Source: Streptomyces armeniacus (GTDB lineage: Bacteria; Actinomycetota; Actinomycetes; Streptomycetales; Streptomycetaceae). Taken from it: a stretch of 64,000 nucleotides of DNA. The stretch covers positions 6,933,861-6,997,860 of the forward strand of contig NZ_CP031320.1 of NCBI RefSeq assembly GCF_003355155.1, given 5' to 3'. The translations under genes and the position numbers were made by a program. The notes beneath the pieces are model-generated. The model ran no database searches, was not told the origin of the DNA, and worked only from the letters and a program-made list of their open reading frames with translations. This document shows, one piece after another, positions 1 through 23,498 of this stretch (position 1 is the first letter of the stretch; each line of letters begins with the position of its first letter).

Positions 1-13826
<13,826 letters not shown>

Positions 13827-13865
13827 TGCGTGGGGTGTGCTGGTGTTGGGTGCTGGTTTCGTTGT
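13827..13865 (+). other. Remnant of 23S-5S rRNA spacer; chimeric junction with PKS
   Basis: T/G-rich sequence here is typical of the spacer just ahead of actinobacterial 5S genes and leads straight into the 5S rRNA on the plus strand. To its left, where the 23S rRNA 3' end should lie, is in-frame PKS sequence on the other strand. No transposase, inverted repeat or sequencing adapter is visible at the switch point, which I place at roughly 13,826-13,832. Either a rearrangement or an assembly join at a collapsed rRNA repeat would produce this; the latter is more likely. Confidence 0.7.
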
Positions 13866-13984
13866 GTTTCGGTGGTCATAGCGTGAGGGAAACGCCCGGT
13901 TACATTCCGAACCCGGAAGCTAAGCCTTTCTGCGCCGATGGTACTGCATACGGGAGTGTGTGGGAGAGTAGGACACCGCCGAAC
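13866..13984 (+). rRNA. rrf: 5S ribosomal RNA
   Basis: A 119-nt sequence matching the actinobacterial 5S consensus from memory: it begins GTTTCGGTGGTCATAGCG, contains the conserved CCCGAACCCGGAAGCTAAG-like core (one base variant at the start of this core), and ends with GGGAGAGTAGGACACCGCCGAAC-type sequence that pairs with the 5' end (the terminal stem). It is followed by a strong terminator. It should be the last gene of a 16S-23S-5S operon, but no 23S sequence precedes it. Confidence 0.96.
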
Positions 13985-13995
13985 TATTGTTGAGA

Positions 13996-14036
13996 GAAGG
14001 GGCCTTGTCGGCTTGCAGCCGGCAAGGCCCCTTTTT
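13996..14036 (+). terminator. Rho-independent terminator of the rRNA operon
   Basis: Just after the 5S gene, a GC-rich stem (arm AAGGGGCCTTG and a complementary GCAAGGCCCCTT arm, with an inner CGGC/GCCG stem and a TTGCA loop) is followed by a run of T. This is the classic intrinsic terminator form and marks the end of an rRNA transcript. Confidence 0.9.
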
Positions 14037-14053
14037 GCATTTCCCATTTCCTG

Positions 14054-15364
14054 TCAGAGGCGGCCGGCTGCTTTGAGCGCGAGGTAGGAGTCGGCGAGGG
14101 CGGGGGCCAGTTCGGCCGGGGTGGCGTCCACGACGATGGCACCGTGGCGGCGGAGAACGTCCGCCGTGTGCCTGCGTTCGGCCTGCGTGCGTGCCGCCGC
14201 GGCCGCCTCGTAGACCGCGTCCACTGTGCCCCGGGACATCGCCATGTCCTCGATGAGAGGGTCCGCGATCGCGGCGACCAGAACCGTGTGGCGCTGGGTG
14301 AGTTGAGGCAGTACGGGAAGCAGCTGCTCTTCCACGGCGGAAGTCTCCAGCCCGGTCAGCAGCACGATGAGGGACCGTCGGCGCGCTATGCGGAGGGCCG
14401 TCGCCGTCAGCCCTCTTGCGTCGGATTCGACGAGCTCGGGTTCGATTGTCGCCATCGCGTTCACGAATGCCGGGAGGACGTCCCCCGCGGCCCGTCCCCG
14501 CACCGTGGCGCGGGTGCGGCGGTCGTAGGCGAGGAGATCGACCCGGTCGCCCGCCCGCGACGCGAGGGCCGTCAGGAGGAGCGCCGCGTCCATGGCGGCG
14601 TCCAGGCGCGGTGCATCGCCTACGCGGCCCGCTGACGTACGGCCTGTGTCGAGGACGACGAGCACCCGCCGGTCGCGCTCGGGCCGCCAGGTGCGGACGG
14701 CGACCGATGTCTGCCGGGCGGTGGCGCGCCAGTCGATCGACCTGGTGTCGTCACCGGGGATGTACTCGCGCAGGCTGTCGAACTCGGTGCCCTCGCCGCG
14801 GGTCAGGATGCTGGTGCGGCCGTCGAGTTCGCGGAGCCGGGCCATCTTTGCTGGGAGGTGCTTCCGGCTGTTGAAGGCGGGGAGCACGCGCACGGTCCAC
14901 GGGACGGAGTGGTTGCCCTGGCGGGCCGCGAGACCGAGCGGGCCGTACGAGCGGACCGTTACGCGTTCCGCGCGGCGGTCGCCTCGCCGGGTCGGCGTGA
15001 GCGTGGTGCTGATCCGCTGCCGTTCCCCGGGAGGGACGCTCACTCGGTGGCGGGAGGCGTCCGGGCCTTCGTCGGCGAGCCAGCTGCTCGGAGGCCAGGC
15101 ATCGCGGAGGTCTGCGCGGAGCGGTCGGGGTGCGGAATTGGTGACCACGAGCGTGACGTGCGCGTGTTCGCCGAGTCGAACTGACGTATCACCGGAACGG
15201 GTGAAATGGAGCTTTCGCACTGGCGCGGCGCGGGTGAGGTCGTAGAGGATTGCCAGCAGCAGGGGGATTTCGACGGCGAGCACGCCGGTCCAGCTGGGCA
15301 GGAGCAGGCCGACGACCAAGGCGCCGAGGGCGGCGATGAGGGCAGTGCGTCCGGTGAGTGCCAT
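14054..15364 (-). CDS. DUF58 domain-containing protein
   Basis: A 436-residue protein with two N-terminal hydrophobic segments (about residues 8-40), a beta-rich middle part and the DUF58 signature region (REYIPGDDTRSIDWRATAR, about residues 210-230), followed by a von Willebrand factor A-like fold (RRVLVVLDTGRTS). DUF58 proteins sit next to MoxR ATPases and are thought to act with them in assembling or activating envelope or metal-dependent complexes. It is the last gene of a minus-strand operon, 29 bp after moxR, and faces the 5S terminator. The ATG start gives a full-length family member. The molecular substrate is unknown. Confidence 0.9.
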   Translation of the reverse strand: MALTGRTALIAALGALVVGLLLPSWTGVLAVEIPLLLAILYDLTRAAPVRKLHFTRSGDTSVRLGEHAHVTLVVTNSAPRPLRADLRDAWPPSSWLADEGPDASRHRVSVPPGERQRISTTLTPTRRGDRRAERVTVRSYGPLGLAARQGNHSVPWTVRVLPAFNSRKHLPAKMARLRELDGRTSILTRGEGTEFDSLREYIPGDDTRSIDWRATARQTSVAVRTWRPERDRRVLVVLDTGRTSAGRVGDAPRLDAAMDAALLLTALASRAGDRVDLLAYDRRTRATVRGRAAGDVLPAFVNAMATIEPELVESDARGLTATALRIARRRSLIVLLTGLETSAVEEQLLPVLPQLTQRHTVLVAAIADPLIEDMAMSRGTVDAVYEAAAAARTQAERRHTADVLRRHGAIVVDATPAELAPALADSYLALKAAGRL

Positions 15365-15393
15365 GGGTCAGCTCGTCAATCCGATCAGACACT

Positions 15394-16355
<962 letters not shown>

Positions 16356-16359
<4 letters not shown>

Positions 16360-17594
16360 GAGGTGCGGTCCTTGTCTGTCGGTGGCGCGGTCGGGGAAGC
16401 GGGGGGTGAGGTGGCTCGGGTGAACCGGTGCTCGAGCTGGTCGAGTTCGTCGGCCAGTCTGACCAGGGACGCGTCGTCCGTGGGGGAGGAGCCGAAGAGG
16501 ACGGTGTGAATCCGTGTCGCGTCGTCCGCCTCGCCGCCGCCTGCGCGTGCTGCCAAGGCGGGCGTCAGCGCCTCGGGAGAGTGCGCCTGTGCGGCCGGCA
16601 GTCCGACGAGCGGCGCCAGGCGGGTGCGGGTGGCGGCGCGCAGGGAGTGGGCGGCGCGGTCGCGTGCGTTCGCCTGGCGGTAGAGGCGGGCGCGGCCCTC
16701 CGTGGCCTCGGACGCGCGGACCGAGACGGGGAGCCGTTCCGGTACGAGCGGGCCGAGCCGGCGTGCGCGCCAGAGGGCGGCGAGGAGGGCGGCGAGGGAG
16801 AGCTGGAGCGCTCCCCAGGACCAGCCGTCCGGAATGAGGTCGAAGAAGCCGCGGTCTTCGTTGTCGGCGGCGGCGGAGTCGGAAAGCGAGGGGAGGTACC
16901 AGACGAGATGCGTGCGGGAGCCGAGGAGTTGGAGCGTGAGCGAGGCGTTGCCGTGCTGGTCGAGCCGGTCGTTGAGCAGCGGTTCGGGGGTGCCGAGCAG
17001 CACCGTGTCGCCGTTTCCGGAAGAGGCGGGTACGCGTACGAGCGTGGGCAGTTGCTGCCGCAGATAGCACATCTCCGCGTCCTCGTCCGAGACGTGGTAG
17101 CGCATGCCGCCCATCTCTGCGTCGCCCGCGCGGTCCGCGGAGGGCATGTCGCAGTCGGGCGGTGTGGGTTCGACCGTGGCGGGGTCGCCGACCGAGGGCA
17201 CACCGGGCGTGAGCGCGCCCAGCGCGTCAGGGCCCGGGGCGAGGAGGACGGTGCGGCCGCCGTTCTCGGCGACTCCGGCGAGCTTGGCGTGCTGCCTTCC
17301 GTTGAGGACGTCCGGGTGCGCGACGAGCAGCGTGGTGTCCGGTCCGGCGGCGGCCGCGGCCTCGTCGGCGCTGGTGACCACGGTGGTCTCGACGCCGTGG
17401 TCGGCGAGGATCCGGGCGGCGGCCCGGCTGCCGTTCCCGTCGGGGGAGCGCGGGTCGAGGGCGCTGTGCTGTTCGCTGGACTGCACAGCGGCCATGACCA
17501 CGCCGGCCAGGGCGAGGATTGCGGCGGCGATCAGCAGGCCGCGTGCGCGCGTCCAGATCTGGCGGCCCGTCAGCGAGGTGGCGGTCGTACTCAA
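16356..17594 (-). CDS. DUF4350 domain-containing membrane protein
   Basis: A 412-residue protein with an N-terminal membrane segment (RGLLIAAAILALAGVVMAAV, about residues 20-40), an extracytoplasmic DUF4350 domain (DPRSPDGNGSRAAARILADHGVETTVV, about 50-75), and a second membrane segment near residue 245 (WGALQLSLAALLAALW). A cytoplasmic tail follows. The start is inferred to be TTG at 17,594, which overlaps the stop of the preceding DUF4129 gene (TTGA); no better ATG/GTG lies near the expected N-terminus. Its place between DUF4129 and MoxR/DUF58 is the usual actinobacterial order. The biochemical role is not known. Confidence 0.87.
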
Positions 17595-18337
17595 CGGCCG
17601 GCTCCAGGTGACGGCGGGACGGCTCCGGCGGCGGCAGGCCGGGCCAGGTCGGGCCGGGCGCTCCGGAGCGCGTGGTCCAGGTCGCGGACGCGGAGGTACG
17701 CCGCCTCGTCGGCGGTCCGTTCCGCGTATGTCACCTCGTCGAAGGCCCTGGCGGCGTTGGCCAGTTCGGTGGCGTGGCCGGGCAGGGCGCGTCCGGCGTC
17801 GGTCGCGGCCTCGTCGGCGGTCCGTCCGGGGCGGGGGTCGAGCAGGGCGCGTTCCTCCAGAGAGAGGACGATGGCGCGCATCCGCTCCTGGAGTGCTTCG
17901 CTCCAGCGGTGCTCCGCCGCGTGCGCGTCGGCGGCGGCGCGGTGGTCGGCGGCGGTTCCGGGGCGGGTGCCGAAGAGCGTGCCGTTGCGGCTGGTGGGCC
18001 CGGGCCGGGGCGAACCGAGCCGCATCCGCAGCGCGACGAGCAGCAGCACCACGACGAGGGCGATGACGATCAGCCCGACGGCTCCTCCGGGTGAGGCGTC
18101 GGCGGCGGAGCCGAGCAGGTCGCCGATGTGCTCCCACACCCAATCGAGGACGCGCCGGACCAGGCCGGGCTCGTCCTGCCGGTACGCGGGCTCGGACAGC
18201 TCGTCCTCGGCCGCGCGGCGTGCGGGTTCGCGGGGGACGGTCACCGGCGGGGTGTCGTCCTCGCCGCTTCCGGAGCTGTGCGTACGCAGGCCCGCCGCCG
18301 TGCGAAGGGCCGCCTCGGCCAGACCCCTCGCGATCAC
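17591..18337 (-). CDS. DUF4129 domain-containing membrane protein
   Basis: A 248-residue protein with one central membrane segment (GAVGLIVIALVVVLLLVAL) and a C-terminal DUF4129 helical domain (AEHRWSEALQERMRAIVLSLEERALLDPRPGRTADE...). DUF4129 occurs in transglutaminase-like and MoxR-linked envelope proteins. The GTG start at 18,337 lies 1 bp after the stop of the upstream gene, so the two are probably co-translated. The next gene's TTG overlaps its stop. The function is inferred only from neighbourhood. Confidence 0.87.
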   Translation of the reverse strand: MIARGLAEAALRTAAGLRTHSSGSGEDDTPPVTVPREPARRAAEDELSEPAYRQDEPGLVRRVLDWVWEHIGDLLGSAADASPGGAVGLIVIALVVVLLLVALRMRLGSPRPGPTSRNGTLFGTRPGTAADHRAAADAHAAEHRWSEALQERMRAIVLSLEERALLDPRPGRTADEAATDAGRALPGHATELANAARAFDEVTYAERTADEAAYLRVRDLDHALRSARPDLARPAAAGAVPPSPGAGR

Positions 18338-18338
18338 G

Positions 18339-19595
18339 TCAGCTCCCCGGTGGCGGACTCGCGGGCGGCGGGGAGGCGGCGTCGTCCACGCCCGCTGCAC
18401 GGGCCAGTTCGAGGTCGAGCGCTTCGCGCCGGATCCGCTGGTCCATGTAGAGGAGCGCTGTGATGCCCGCGCTGAGCGGGAGTGTGACGGCGGACGCGAT
18501 CACCGCGCCGATGCCGACGATGATCAGGTACGTCCAGGAGACGGAGAAGTCCGTCGAGGTGAACATGCCCGCCGGGCCCTCACCGTCGACGACCGACGCC
18601 ACCACGGAGGCGGGGATCTGCACGATGAACCCGACGACCGTCACCAGCAGCACGGCGAGGAGCTGGATGCCGAACGTTCGCCACCAGCTGTTGCGTACGA
18701 GCTTCGCGGACCTGCGCAGCGCGGCGACGACGCCCTGCTTCTCGAGCATCAGGGCGGGTGCCGACAGGCAGTAGCGGACCCAGAGCCAGACCGCGGCCAC
18801 CAGGCCGGCGAGTCCGCCGAGGACCGCGAGCAGGCTCCCGCCGACCTCCGCGCCGGCGAGGGCGATAGCGAGGCCGGGGGCGAAGCCCGCCACCACGGCG
18901 CCCGTGACGATCAGCAGGACGAGCATGGTCAGGCCGAGCATCCTGCCCAGCTGGGGACGGGCCTCGGCCCACGCCTCACCTATCGTCACCTGCCGTCCCA
19001 GGACGGCGCGGCTGACGACGATGGTCAGCATGGCGGTGGCGACGACCGTGCCGATGACCGTGGCGAGCAGTTCGACGCCGGCGCTGCTGAGGGTCCCGCT
19101 GAGGGCGTCCGTCAGTTCTTCCGTGCTGGGCTCCGGGTTGTCCTCCAGCGCCTCCAGGCCGCTGTTGTTGCGCAGCCAGATGCCGCTGGCGATGGTCGAG
19201 GCGCACTGCACCAGGACCGCGACGCCGAGCGCGATGCCCAGCGCCGTACGCCAGTGGGCGCGGGCGCTGGAGACGGCGCCGTCCAGGATCTCGCCGACGC
19301 CCAGCGGGCGCAGCGGGATCACGCCTGGGCGGGCGGCGGGCGGCGGCTGGTTCCAGGCGTTGTTCCACTGCCCCCAGCCCTGCTGGCCGTGCGGCGGCGG
19401 CGGTGGAGGCGCGCCCCAGCCCGGTCCTCCGGCGGGCGGCGGCTGCTGTGCCGACCAGTTGCGGGGAGGCTGGTCCGCTGGTGTGGGCTCGTCAGGGGGC
19501 GTCCGCTGTTCGCCTTCGGACGCCTTGCCTTCCCGGTCGTCCGCGGGATCGGACGGGGAGGATCCGGGCGAAGCCCAGCCCGGAGTGTCGTTCAT
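18339..19595 (-). CDS. Multispanning membrane protein, GDPD-membrane-domain-like
   Basis: A 418-residue protein. The first about 100 residues are rich in Pro, Gln and Gly (low complexity), then comes VIPLRPLGVGEILDGAVSSARAHWRTALGIALG, the opening typical of actinobacterial proteins annotated as glycerophosphoryl diester phosphodiesterase membrane-domain proteins. Six or so membrane helices follow. No phosphodiesterase catalytic domain is present, so an enzymatic name would mislead. It is the first gene of the five-gene minus-strand operon ending in DUF58. The ATG at 19,595 has an AGGAG-type site upstream. It is divergent from mtnA, 120 bp away. Confidence 0.85.
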   Translation of the reverse strand: MNDTPGWASPGSSPSDPADDREGKASEGEQRTPPDEPTPADQPPRNWSAQQPPPAGGPGWGAPPPPPPHGQQGWGQWNNAWNQPPPAARPGVIPLRPLGVGEILDGAVSSARAHWRTALGIALGVAVLVQCASTIASGIWLRNNSGLEALEDNPEPSTEELTDALSGTLSSAGVELLATVIGTVVATAMLTIVVSRAVLGRQVTIGEAWAEARPQLGRMLGLTMLVLLIVTGAVVAGFAPGLAIALAGAEVGGSLLAVLGGLAGLVAAVWLWVRYCLSAPALMLEKQGVVAALRRSAKLVRNSWWRTFGIQLLAVLLVTVVGFIVQIPASVVASVVDGEGPAGMFTSTDFSVSWTYLIIVGIGAVIASAVTLPLSAGITALLYMDQRIRREALDLELARAAGVDDAASPPPASPPPGS

Positions 19596-19715
19596 TCTTC
19601 TCCTACTCCTTCGCCTGGTTGGCAGCCATCGTGCCACGTAGGCCCGAGCGGCGGGACGGAGCCCGGCGTCTTCTCCCGCCTTCAGCCGCCCGGGGTTTGG
19701 GGGCAGACTGTGCGA

Positions 19716-20864
19716 ATGATTGATCAGCAAGTGCCGGTCGCGCGCTGGGCGCGTCCGCCCGAGGGCCCGGCGCTGGTGCTCCTCGACCAGACCCGGCTGC
19801 CGCTCGAAGAGGCCGAGCAGGTCTGTTCCGACGTACCCGCGCTGGTGGCCGCCATCCGCTCGCTCGCCGTGCGGGGAGCGCCGCTGCTCGGCATAGCGGG
19901 CGCGTACGGCGTCGCGCTGGCCGCGGCACGTGGCGACGACGTCGCCGGTGCCGCCGAGCGGCTCGCCCGTGCCCGGCCGACGGCCGTCAACCTTGCCTAC
20001 GGGGTGCGGCGGTCCGAGCGCGCCTACAACGCGGCGGTCGAGGGCGGCGCGGACCCGTCGGGGGCGGCCGCGGCGGCGCTCGCCGAGGCGGAGGCCCTGC
20101 ACCGTGAGGACGCGGAAGCCAGCGAGCGGATGGCCGCGCACGGCCTGGCGCTGCTGGAGCAGCTGCTGCCGGACGGCGGCATCCGGCTGCTCACCCACTG
20201 CAACACGGGACGGCTGGTCTCCGGCGGGCACGGGACGGCCTTCGCGGTGGTGCGCGCGGCCCATCGCGCGGGCCGCTTGCGACGGCTGTGGGTGGACGAG
20301 ACGCGGCCGCTGCTGCAGGGAGCGCGGCTGACGGCGTACGAGGCGGCGCGCGAAGGCATGGCGTACAGCGTGCTGTCGGACAACGCCGCCGGGTCGCTCT
20401 TCGCGGCCGGCGAGGTCGACGCGGTGCTGATAGGCGCCGACCGGATAGCGGCGGACGGCTCCGTGGCCAATAAGGTGGGCAGTTACCCGCTGGCGGTGCT
20501 GGCCCGCCACCATCAGGTGCCCTTCGTGGTGGTGGCGCCGGTGACCACGGTCGATCCGGATACGCCGGACGGAGCGGCGATCGTCGTGGAGCAGCGGTCC
20601 GCGCACGAGGTGACGGAGCTTCCGTGCCCCTCTGCCGCGGGCGGTACGGGCGGCGCGGAGGGACCGGGCGGCGGGGTGCCGATCGCTCCGCCGGGCTCCG
20701 CGGCGTACAACCCGGCGTTCGACGTGACGCCGCCGGGACTGGTGACCGCACTGGTCACAGAGCGTGGCGTGGTATCACCCGTCACAGAGAACGGACTCGG
20801 GGAGCTGTGTTCCATGTCACTATCAGGAGAGTCACGATCGGGTAATGGGATGATGAACTCATGA
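19716..20864 (+). CDS. mtnA: S-methyl-5-thioribose-1-phosphate isomerase
   Basis: A 382-residue protein converting methylthioribose-1-phosphate to methylthioribulose-1-phosphate in the methionine salvage pathway. Family motifs visible: RGAPLLGIAGAYGVALAA (about 50-67), LLTHCNTGRLVSGGHGTA (about 157-174, with the catalytic Cys), VDETRPLLQGARLTAYE and LIGADRIAADGSVANKVGSYPLAVLA (catalytic Asp). The C-terminal AYNPAFDVTPPGLVTALVTERGVV is also typical. The stop overlaps the mtrA start (ATGA), so mtrA can be co-transcribed with it. The start ATG at 19,716 gives the expected N-terminus. Confidence 0.94.
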   Translation: MIDQQVPVARWARPPEGPALVLLDQTRLPLEEAEQVCSDVPALVAAIRSLAVRGAPLLGIAGAYGVALAAARGDDVAGAAERLARARPTAVNLAYGVRRSERAYNAAVEGGADPSGAAAAALAEAEALHREDAEASERMAAHGLALLEQLLPDGGIRLLTHCNTGRLVSGGHGTAFAVVRAAHRAGRLRRLWVDETRPLLQGARLTAYEAAREGMAYSVLSDNAAGSLFAAGEVDAVLIGADRIAADGSVANKVGSYPLAVLARHHQVPFVVVAPVTTVDPDTPDGAAIVVEQRSAHEVTELPCPSAAGGTGGAEGPGGGVPIAPPGSAAYNPAFDVTPPGLVTALVTERGVVSPVTENGLGELCSMSLSGESRSGNGMMNS

Positions 20865-21538
20865 AAGGACGCGTCCTCGTCGTCGACGACGACACCGCAC
20901 TGGCGGAGATGCTCGGCATCGTGCTGCGTGGCGAAGGGTTCGAGCCGTCGTTCGTGGCGGACGGAGACAAGGCACTGGCCGCCTTCCGTGAGACCAAGCC
21001 CGATCTGGTGCTGCTCGATCTGATGCTTCCCGGCCGCGACGGCATCGAGGTGTGCCGGCTGATCCGGGCCGAGTCCGGCGTGCCCGTGGTCATGCTGACC
21101 GCCAAGACCGACACCGTCGATGTGGTCGTCGGGCTCGAGTCGGGCGCGGATGACTACATCGTCAAGCCCTTCAAGCCCAAGGAGCTGGTCGCCCGTATCC
21201 GGGCCAGGCTGCGCAGGTCGGAGGAGCCCGCGCCGGAGCAGCTGGCCATAGGCGATCTGGTGATCGACGTGGCCGGCCATTCGGTGAAGCGGGAGGGGCA
21301 GTCGATCGCCCTCACCCCGCTGGAGTTCGACCTGCTGGTCGCGCTCGCCCGCAAGCCCTGGCAGGTCTTCACCCGAGAGGTGCTGCTGGAGCAGGTGTGG
21401 GGTTACCGCCACGCCGCGGACACGCGGCTGGTGAACGTCCACGTGCAGCGGCTGCGCTCCAAGGTGGAGAAGGACCCCGAGCGGCCGGAGATCGTGGTCA
21501 CCGTGCGCGGCGTGGGGTACAAGGCCGGGCCTGGCTGA
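20861..21538 (+). CDS. mtrA: Response regulator MtrA
   Basis: A 225-residue OmpR/PhoB-type regulator. The receiver has the acidic pair at DD (residues 9-11), phosphoacceptor Asp53 in LVLLDLMLPGRDG, and the conserved Lys in YIVKPFKPKEL. The C-terminal winged helix (LTPLEFDLLVALARKPWQVFTREVLLEQVWGY... LVNVHVQRLRSKVE) matches MtrA closely. In Streptomyces MtrA with MtrB controls cell-cycle, development and antibiotic gene expression. It overlaps mtnA by 4 bp and is followed 1 bp later by mtrB. Confidence 0.96.
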   Translation: MKGRVLVVDDDTALAEMLGIVLRGEGFEPSFVADGDKALAAFRETKPDLVLLDLMLPGRDGIEVCRLIRAESGVPVVMLTAKTDTVDVVVGLESGADDYIVKPFKPKELVARIRARLRRSEEPAPEQLAIGDLVIDVAGHSVKREGQSIALTPLEFDLLVALARKPWQVFTREVLLEQVWGYRHAADTRLVNVHVQRLRSKVEKDPERPEIVVTVRGVGYKAGPG

Positions 21539-21539
21539 C

Positions 21540-23498
21540 ATGTCCGGGATCGGCCCTGCTCGCCAGCGCACGGAAGGGAGCAGCCCTGGGGGGCAGTCAC
21601 CCGAGGGTTCCAAACTCGGGCGCTTGAAGCCCAGCGGCGGTTTCTTCACCGAGGGGCTGCTGCCCGAGGGAGCGACAGGAACCCGGGCGCACCCCGTCTT
21701 CCGGATGTTCGTACGGCTGGTGCGCCGTCCGCTGCTGCCCGCGATGCGGCTGTGGCGGCGCAACCTCCAGCTGCGGGTGGTCGCGGCGACGCTGCTGATG
21801 TCGCTCGGTGTCGTGCTGCTGCTCGGCATCGTCGTCAACGGGCAGGTGCGGAACGGCCTCCTCGAAGCGAAGGAGCAGACGGCGCAGAGCCAGGCGGCGG
21901 GCGGTTTCGCGTTCGCCCAGCAGGCGGCCGACAAGTCCAACACCAGGGGTTCCGGCTTCAGCGAGATCGAGGGAGCCGTCGGCAGCAGCACCGCCCAGTC
22001 CGCCGGCACCTGGATGAACAACCTGGTGGAGCAGCTGGCCAGCGGCGGCCAGGGCGTGTATTCGGTGGTGGTCCTCAGCTCCGAGAGCGACGAGACGCCG
22101 ATGCTCGGCAACGCGGACGCGCGGCTGAAGGGCGCCCGCGCCTCCGGCGACATACTTCCCGAGGAGAGCATCCCCGACGACCTGCGCTCGGACATGGACA
22201 CGCAGGACGGTACGCATCAGCGGTACGCGAAGCTGCACCGGCAGAGCGGCGGCACCGAGCCCGCGCTGATCGTCGGCAAGCGGGTCAGCGACCTCAACGG
22301 CAATCCGTACCAGCTGTACTACGTCTTCCCCTTCAGCCAGGAGGAGGAGACGCTCGTCCTGGTCAAGGGCACGCTGGTGACCGCGGGCGTCTTCGTCGTG
22401 GTGCTGCTCGGCGCGATTGCCTGGCTCGTCGTACGGCAGGTGGTGACGCCCGTACGGATGGCCGCCGGGATCTCCGAACGGCTGGCCGCGGGCAGACTCC
22501 AGGAGCGGATGAAGGTCACCGGCGAGGACGACATCGCACGCCTCGGCGAGTCGTTCAACAAGATGGCGCAGAAGCTCCAGATCAAGATCCAGCAGCTGGA
22601 GGGGCTGTCCCGGATGCAGCGCCGTTTCGTCTCCGACGTCTCGCACGAGCTGCGCACCCCGCTGACGACCGTACGGATGGCGGCCGACGTGATCCACGCG
22701 GGCCGCGAGGACTTCGATCCCGTGACCGCGCGCTCGGCGGAGCTGCTGCTCGGGCAGCTCGACCGGTTCGAGTCGCTGCTCAACGACCTGCTGGAGATCA
22801 GCCGCTTCGACGCGGGCGCCGCGGCGCTGGAGGCCGACCCGACGGACCTGCGCGACGTGGTCCGGCGCGTGGTGGACGGCTGTGAGCCGCTCGCCGAGTG
22901 CAAGGGCAGCCGCGTCGTCATCCAGGGCGACGAGGAGCCGGTCATGGCCGAGGTGGACGGCCGCCGTATCGAACGGGTGCTGCGCAACCTCGTGGACAAT
23001 GCCATCGAGCACGGCGAGGGCCACGACGTGGTCATCCGCCTCGCGTCGGGCGGCGGCGCGGTCGCCGTGGCGGTGCGGGACTACGGCGTCGGCCTGAAGC
23101 CGGGCGAGGTGAAGCGGGTCTTCAACCGCTTCTGGCGCGCGGACCCGGCCCGGGCCCGTACGACCGGCGGCACCGGCCTGGGCCTGTCCATCGCCATCGA
23201 GGACGCCCGGCTGCACGGTGGCTGGCTGCAGGCGTGGGGCGAGCCGGGCGGCGGCTCGCAGTTCCGGCTGACGCTGCCCAGCACCGGCGGAGAGGTGCTG
23301 CGCGGTTCACCGATAGCCCTGGAACCGGCCGACTCGCGCCGCAGACGCGGAGTCGACGGCGCCATACCGACCCAGACGCGGGTGCCCGCCGCCGCGGGCG
23401 CGGCGAAGGCGGGCCAGGGCAGCGCGGACCCGATGGCGGGGACCGGAACGGCCGGGACCACCGGCATGAGCCGAGAGGAGCGCGGCGATGAGAGCTGA
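21540..23498 (+). CDS. mtrB: Sensor histidine kinase MtrB
   Basis: A 652-residue membrane kinase partnering MtrA. After a 70-residue cytoplasmic leader come TM1 (about 79-99), an extracytoplasmic sensor, TM2 (VTAGVFVVVLLGAIAWLVV), HAMP, the HisKA phosphorylation site (RFVSDVSHELRTPLTTVRM) and a HATPase domain with NLVDNAIEHG and GTGLGLSIA boxes. A low-complexity Ala/Gly tail ends the protein. The gene overlaps the lpqB start by 11 bp, the conserved mtrA-mtrB-lpqB arrangement. The ATG start lies 1 bp after mtrA; a start further in is possible since the leader is of low complexity. Confidence 0.95.
   Translation: MSGIGPARQRTEGSSPGGQSPEGSKLGRLKPSGGFFTEGLLPEGATGTRAHPVFRMFVRLVRRPLLPAMRLWRRNLQLRVVAATLLMSLGVVLLLGIVVNGQVRNGLLEAKEQTAQSQAAGGFAFAQQAADKSNTRGSGFSEIEGAVGSSTAQSAGTWMNNLVEQLASGGQGVYSVVVLSSESDETPMLGNADARLKGARASGDILPEESIPDDLRSDMDTQDGTHQRYAKLHRQSGGTEPALIVGKRVSDLNGNPYQLYYVFPFSQEEETLVLVKGTLVTAGVFVVVLLGAIAWLVVRQVVTPVRMAAGISERLAAGRLQERMKVTGEDDIARLGESFNKMAQKLQIKIQQLEGLSRMQRRFVSDVSHELRTPLTTVRMAADVIHAGREDFDPVTARSAELLLGQLDRFESLLNDLLEISRFDAGAAALEADPTDLRDVVRRVVDGCEPLAECKGSRVVIQGDEEPVMAEVDGRRIERVLRNLVDNAIEHGEGHDVVIRLASGGGAVAVAVRDYGVGLKPGEVKRVFNRFWRADPARARTTGGTGLGLSIAIEDARLHGGWLQAWGEPGGGSQFRLTLPSTGGEVLRGSPIALEPADSRRRRGVDGAIPTQTRVPAAAGAAKAGQGSADPMAGTGTAGTTGMSREERGDES

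Noticed and set aside
16428..19715. A long plus-strand extension upstream of mtnA
   Set aside because: It is antisense to the DUF4350/DUF4129/membrane protein operon, and mtnA starts normally at 19,716.
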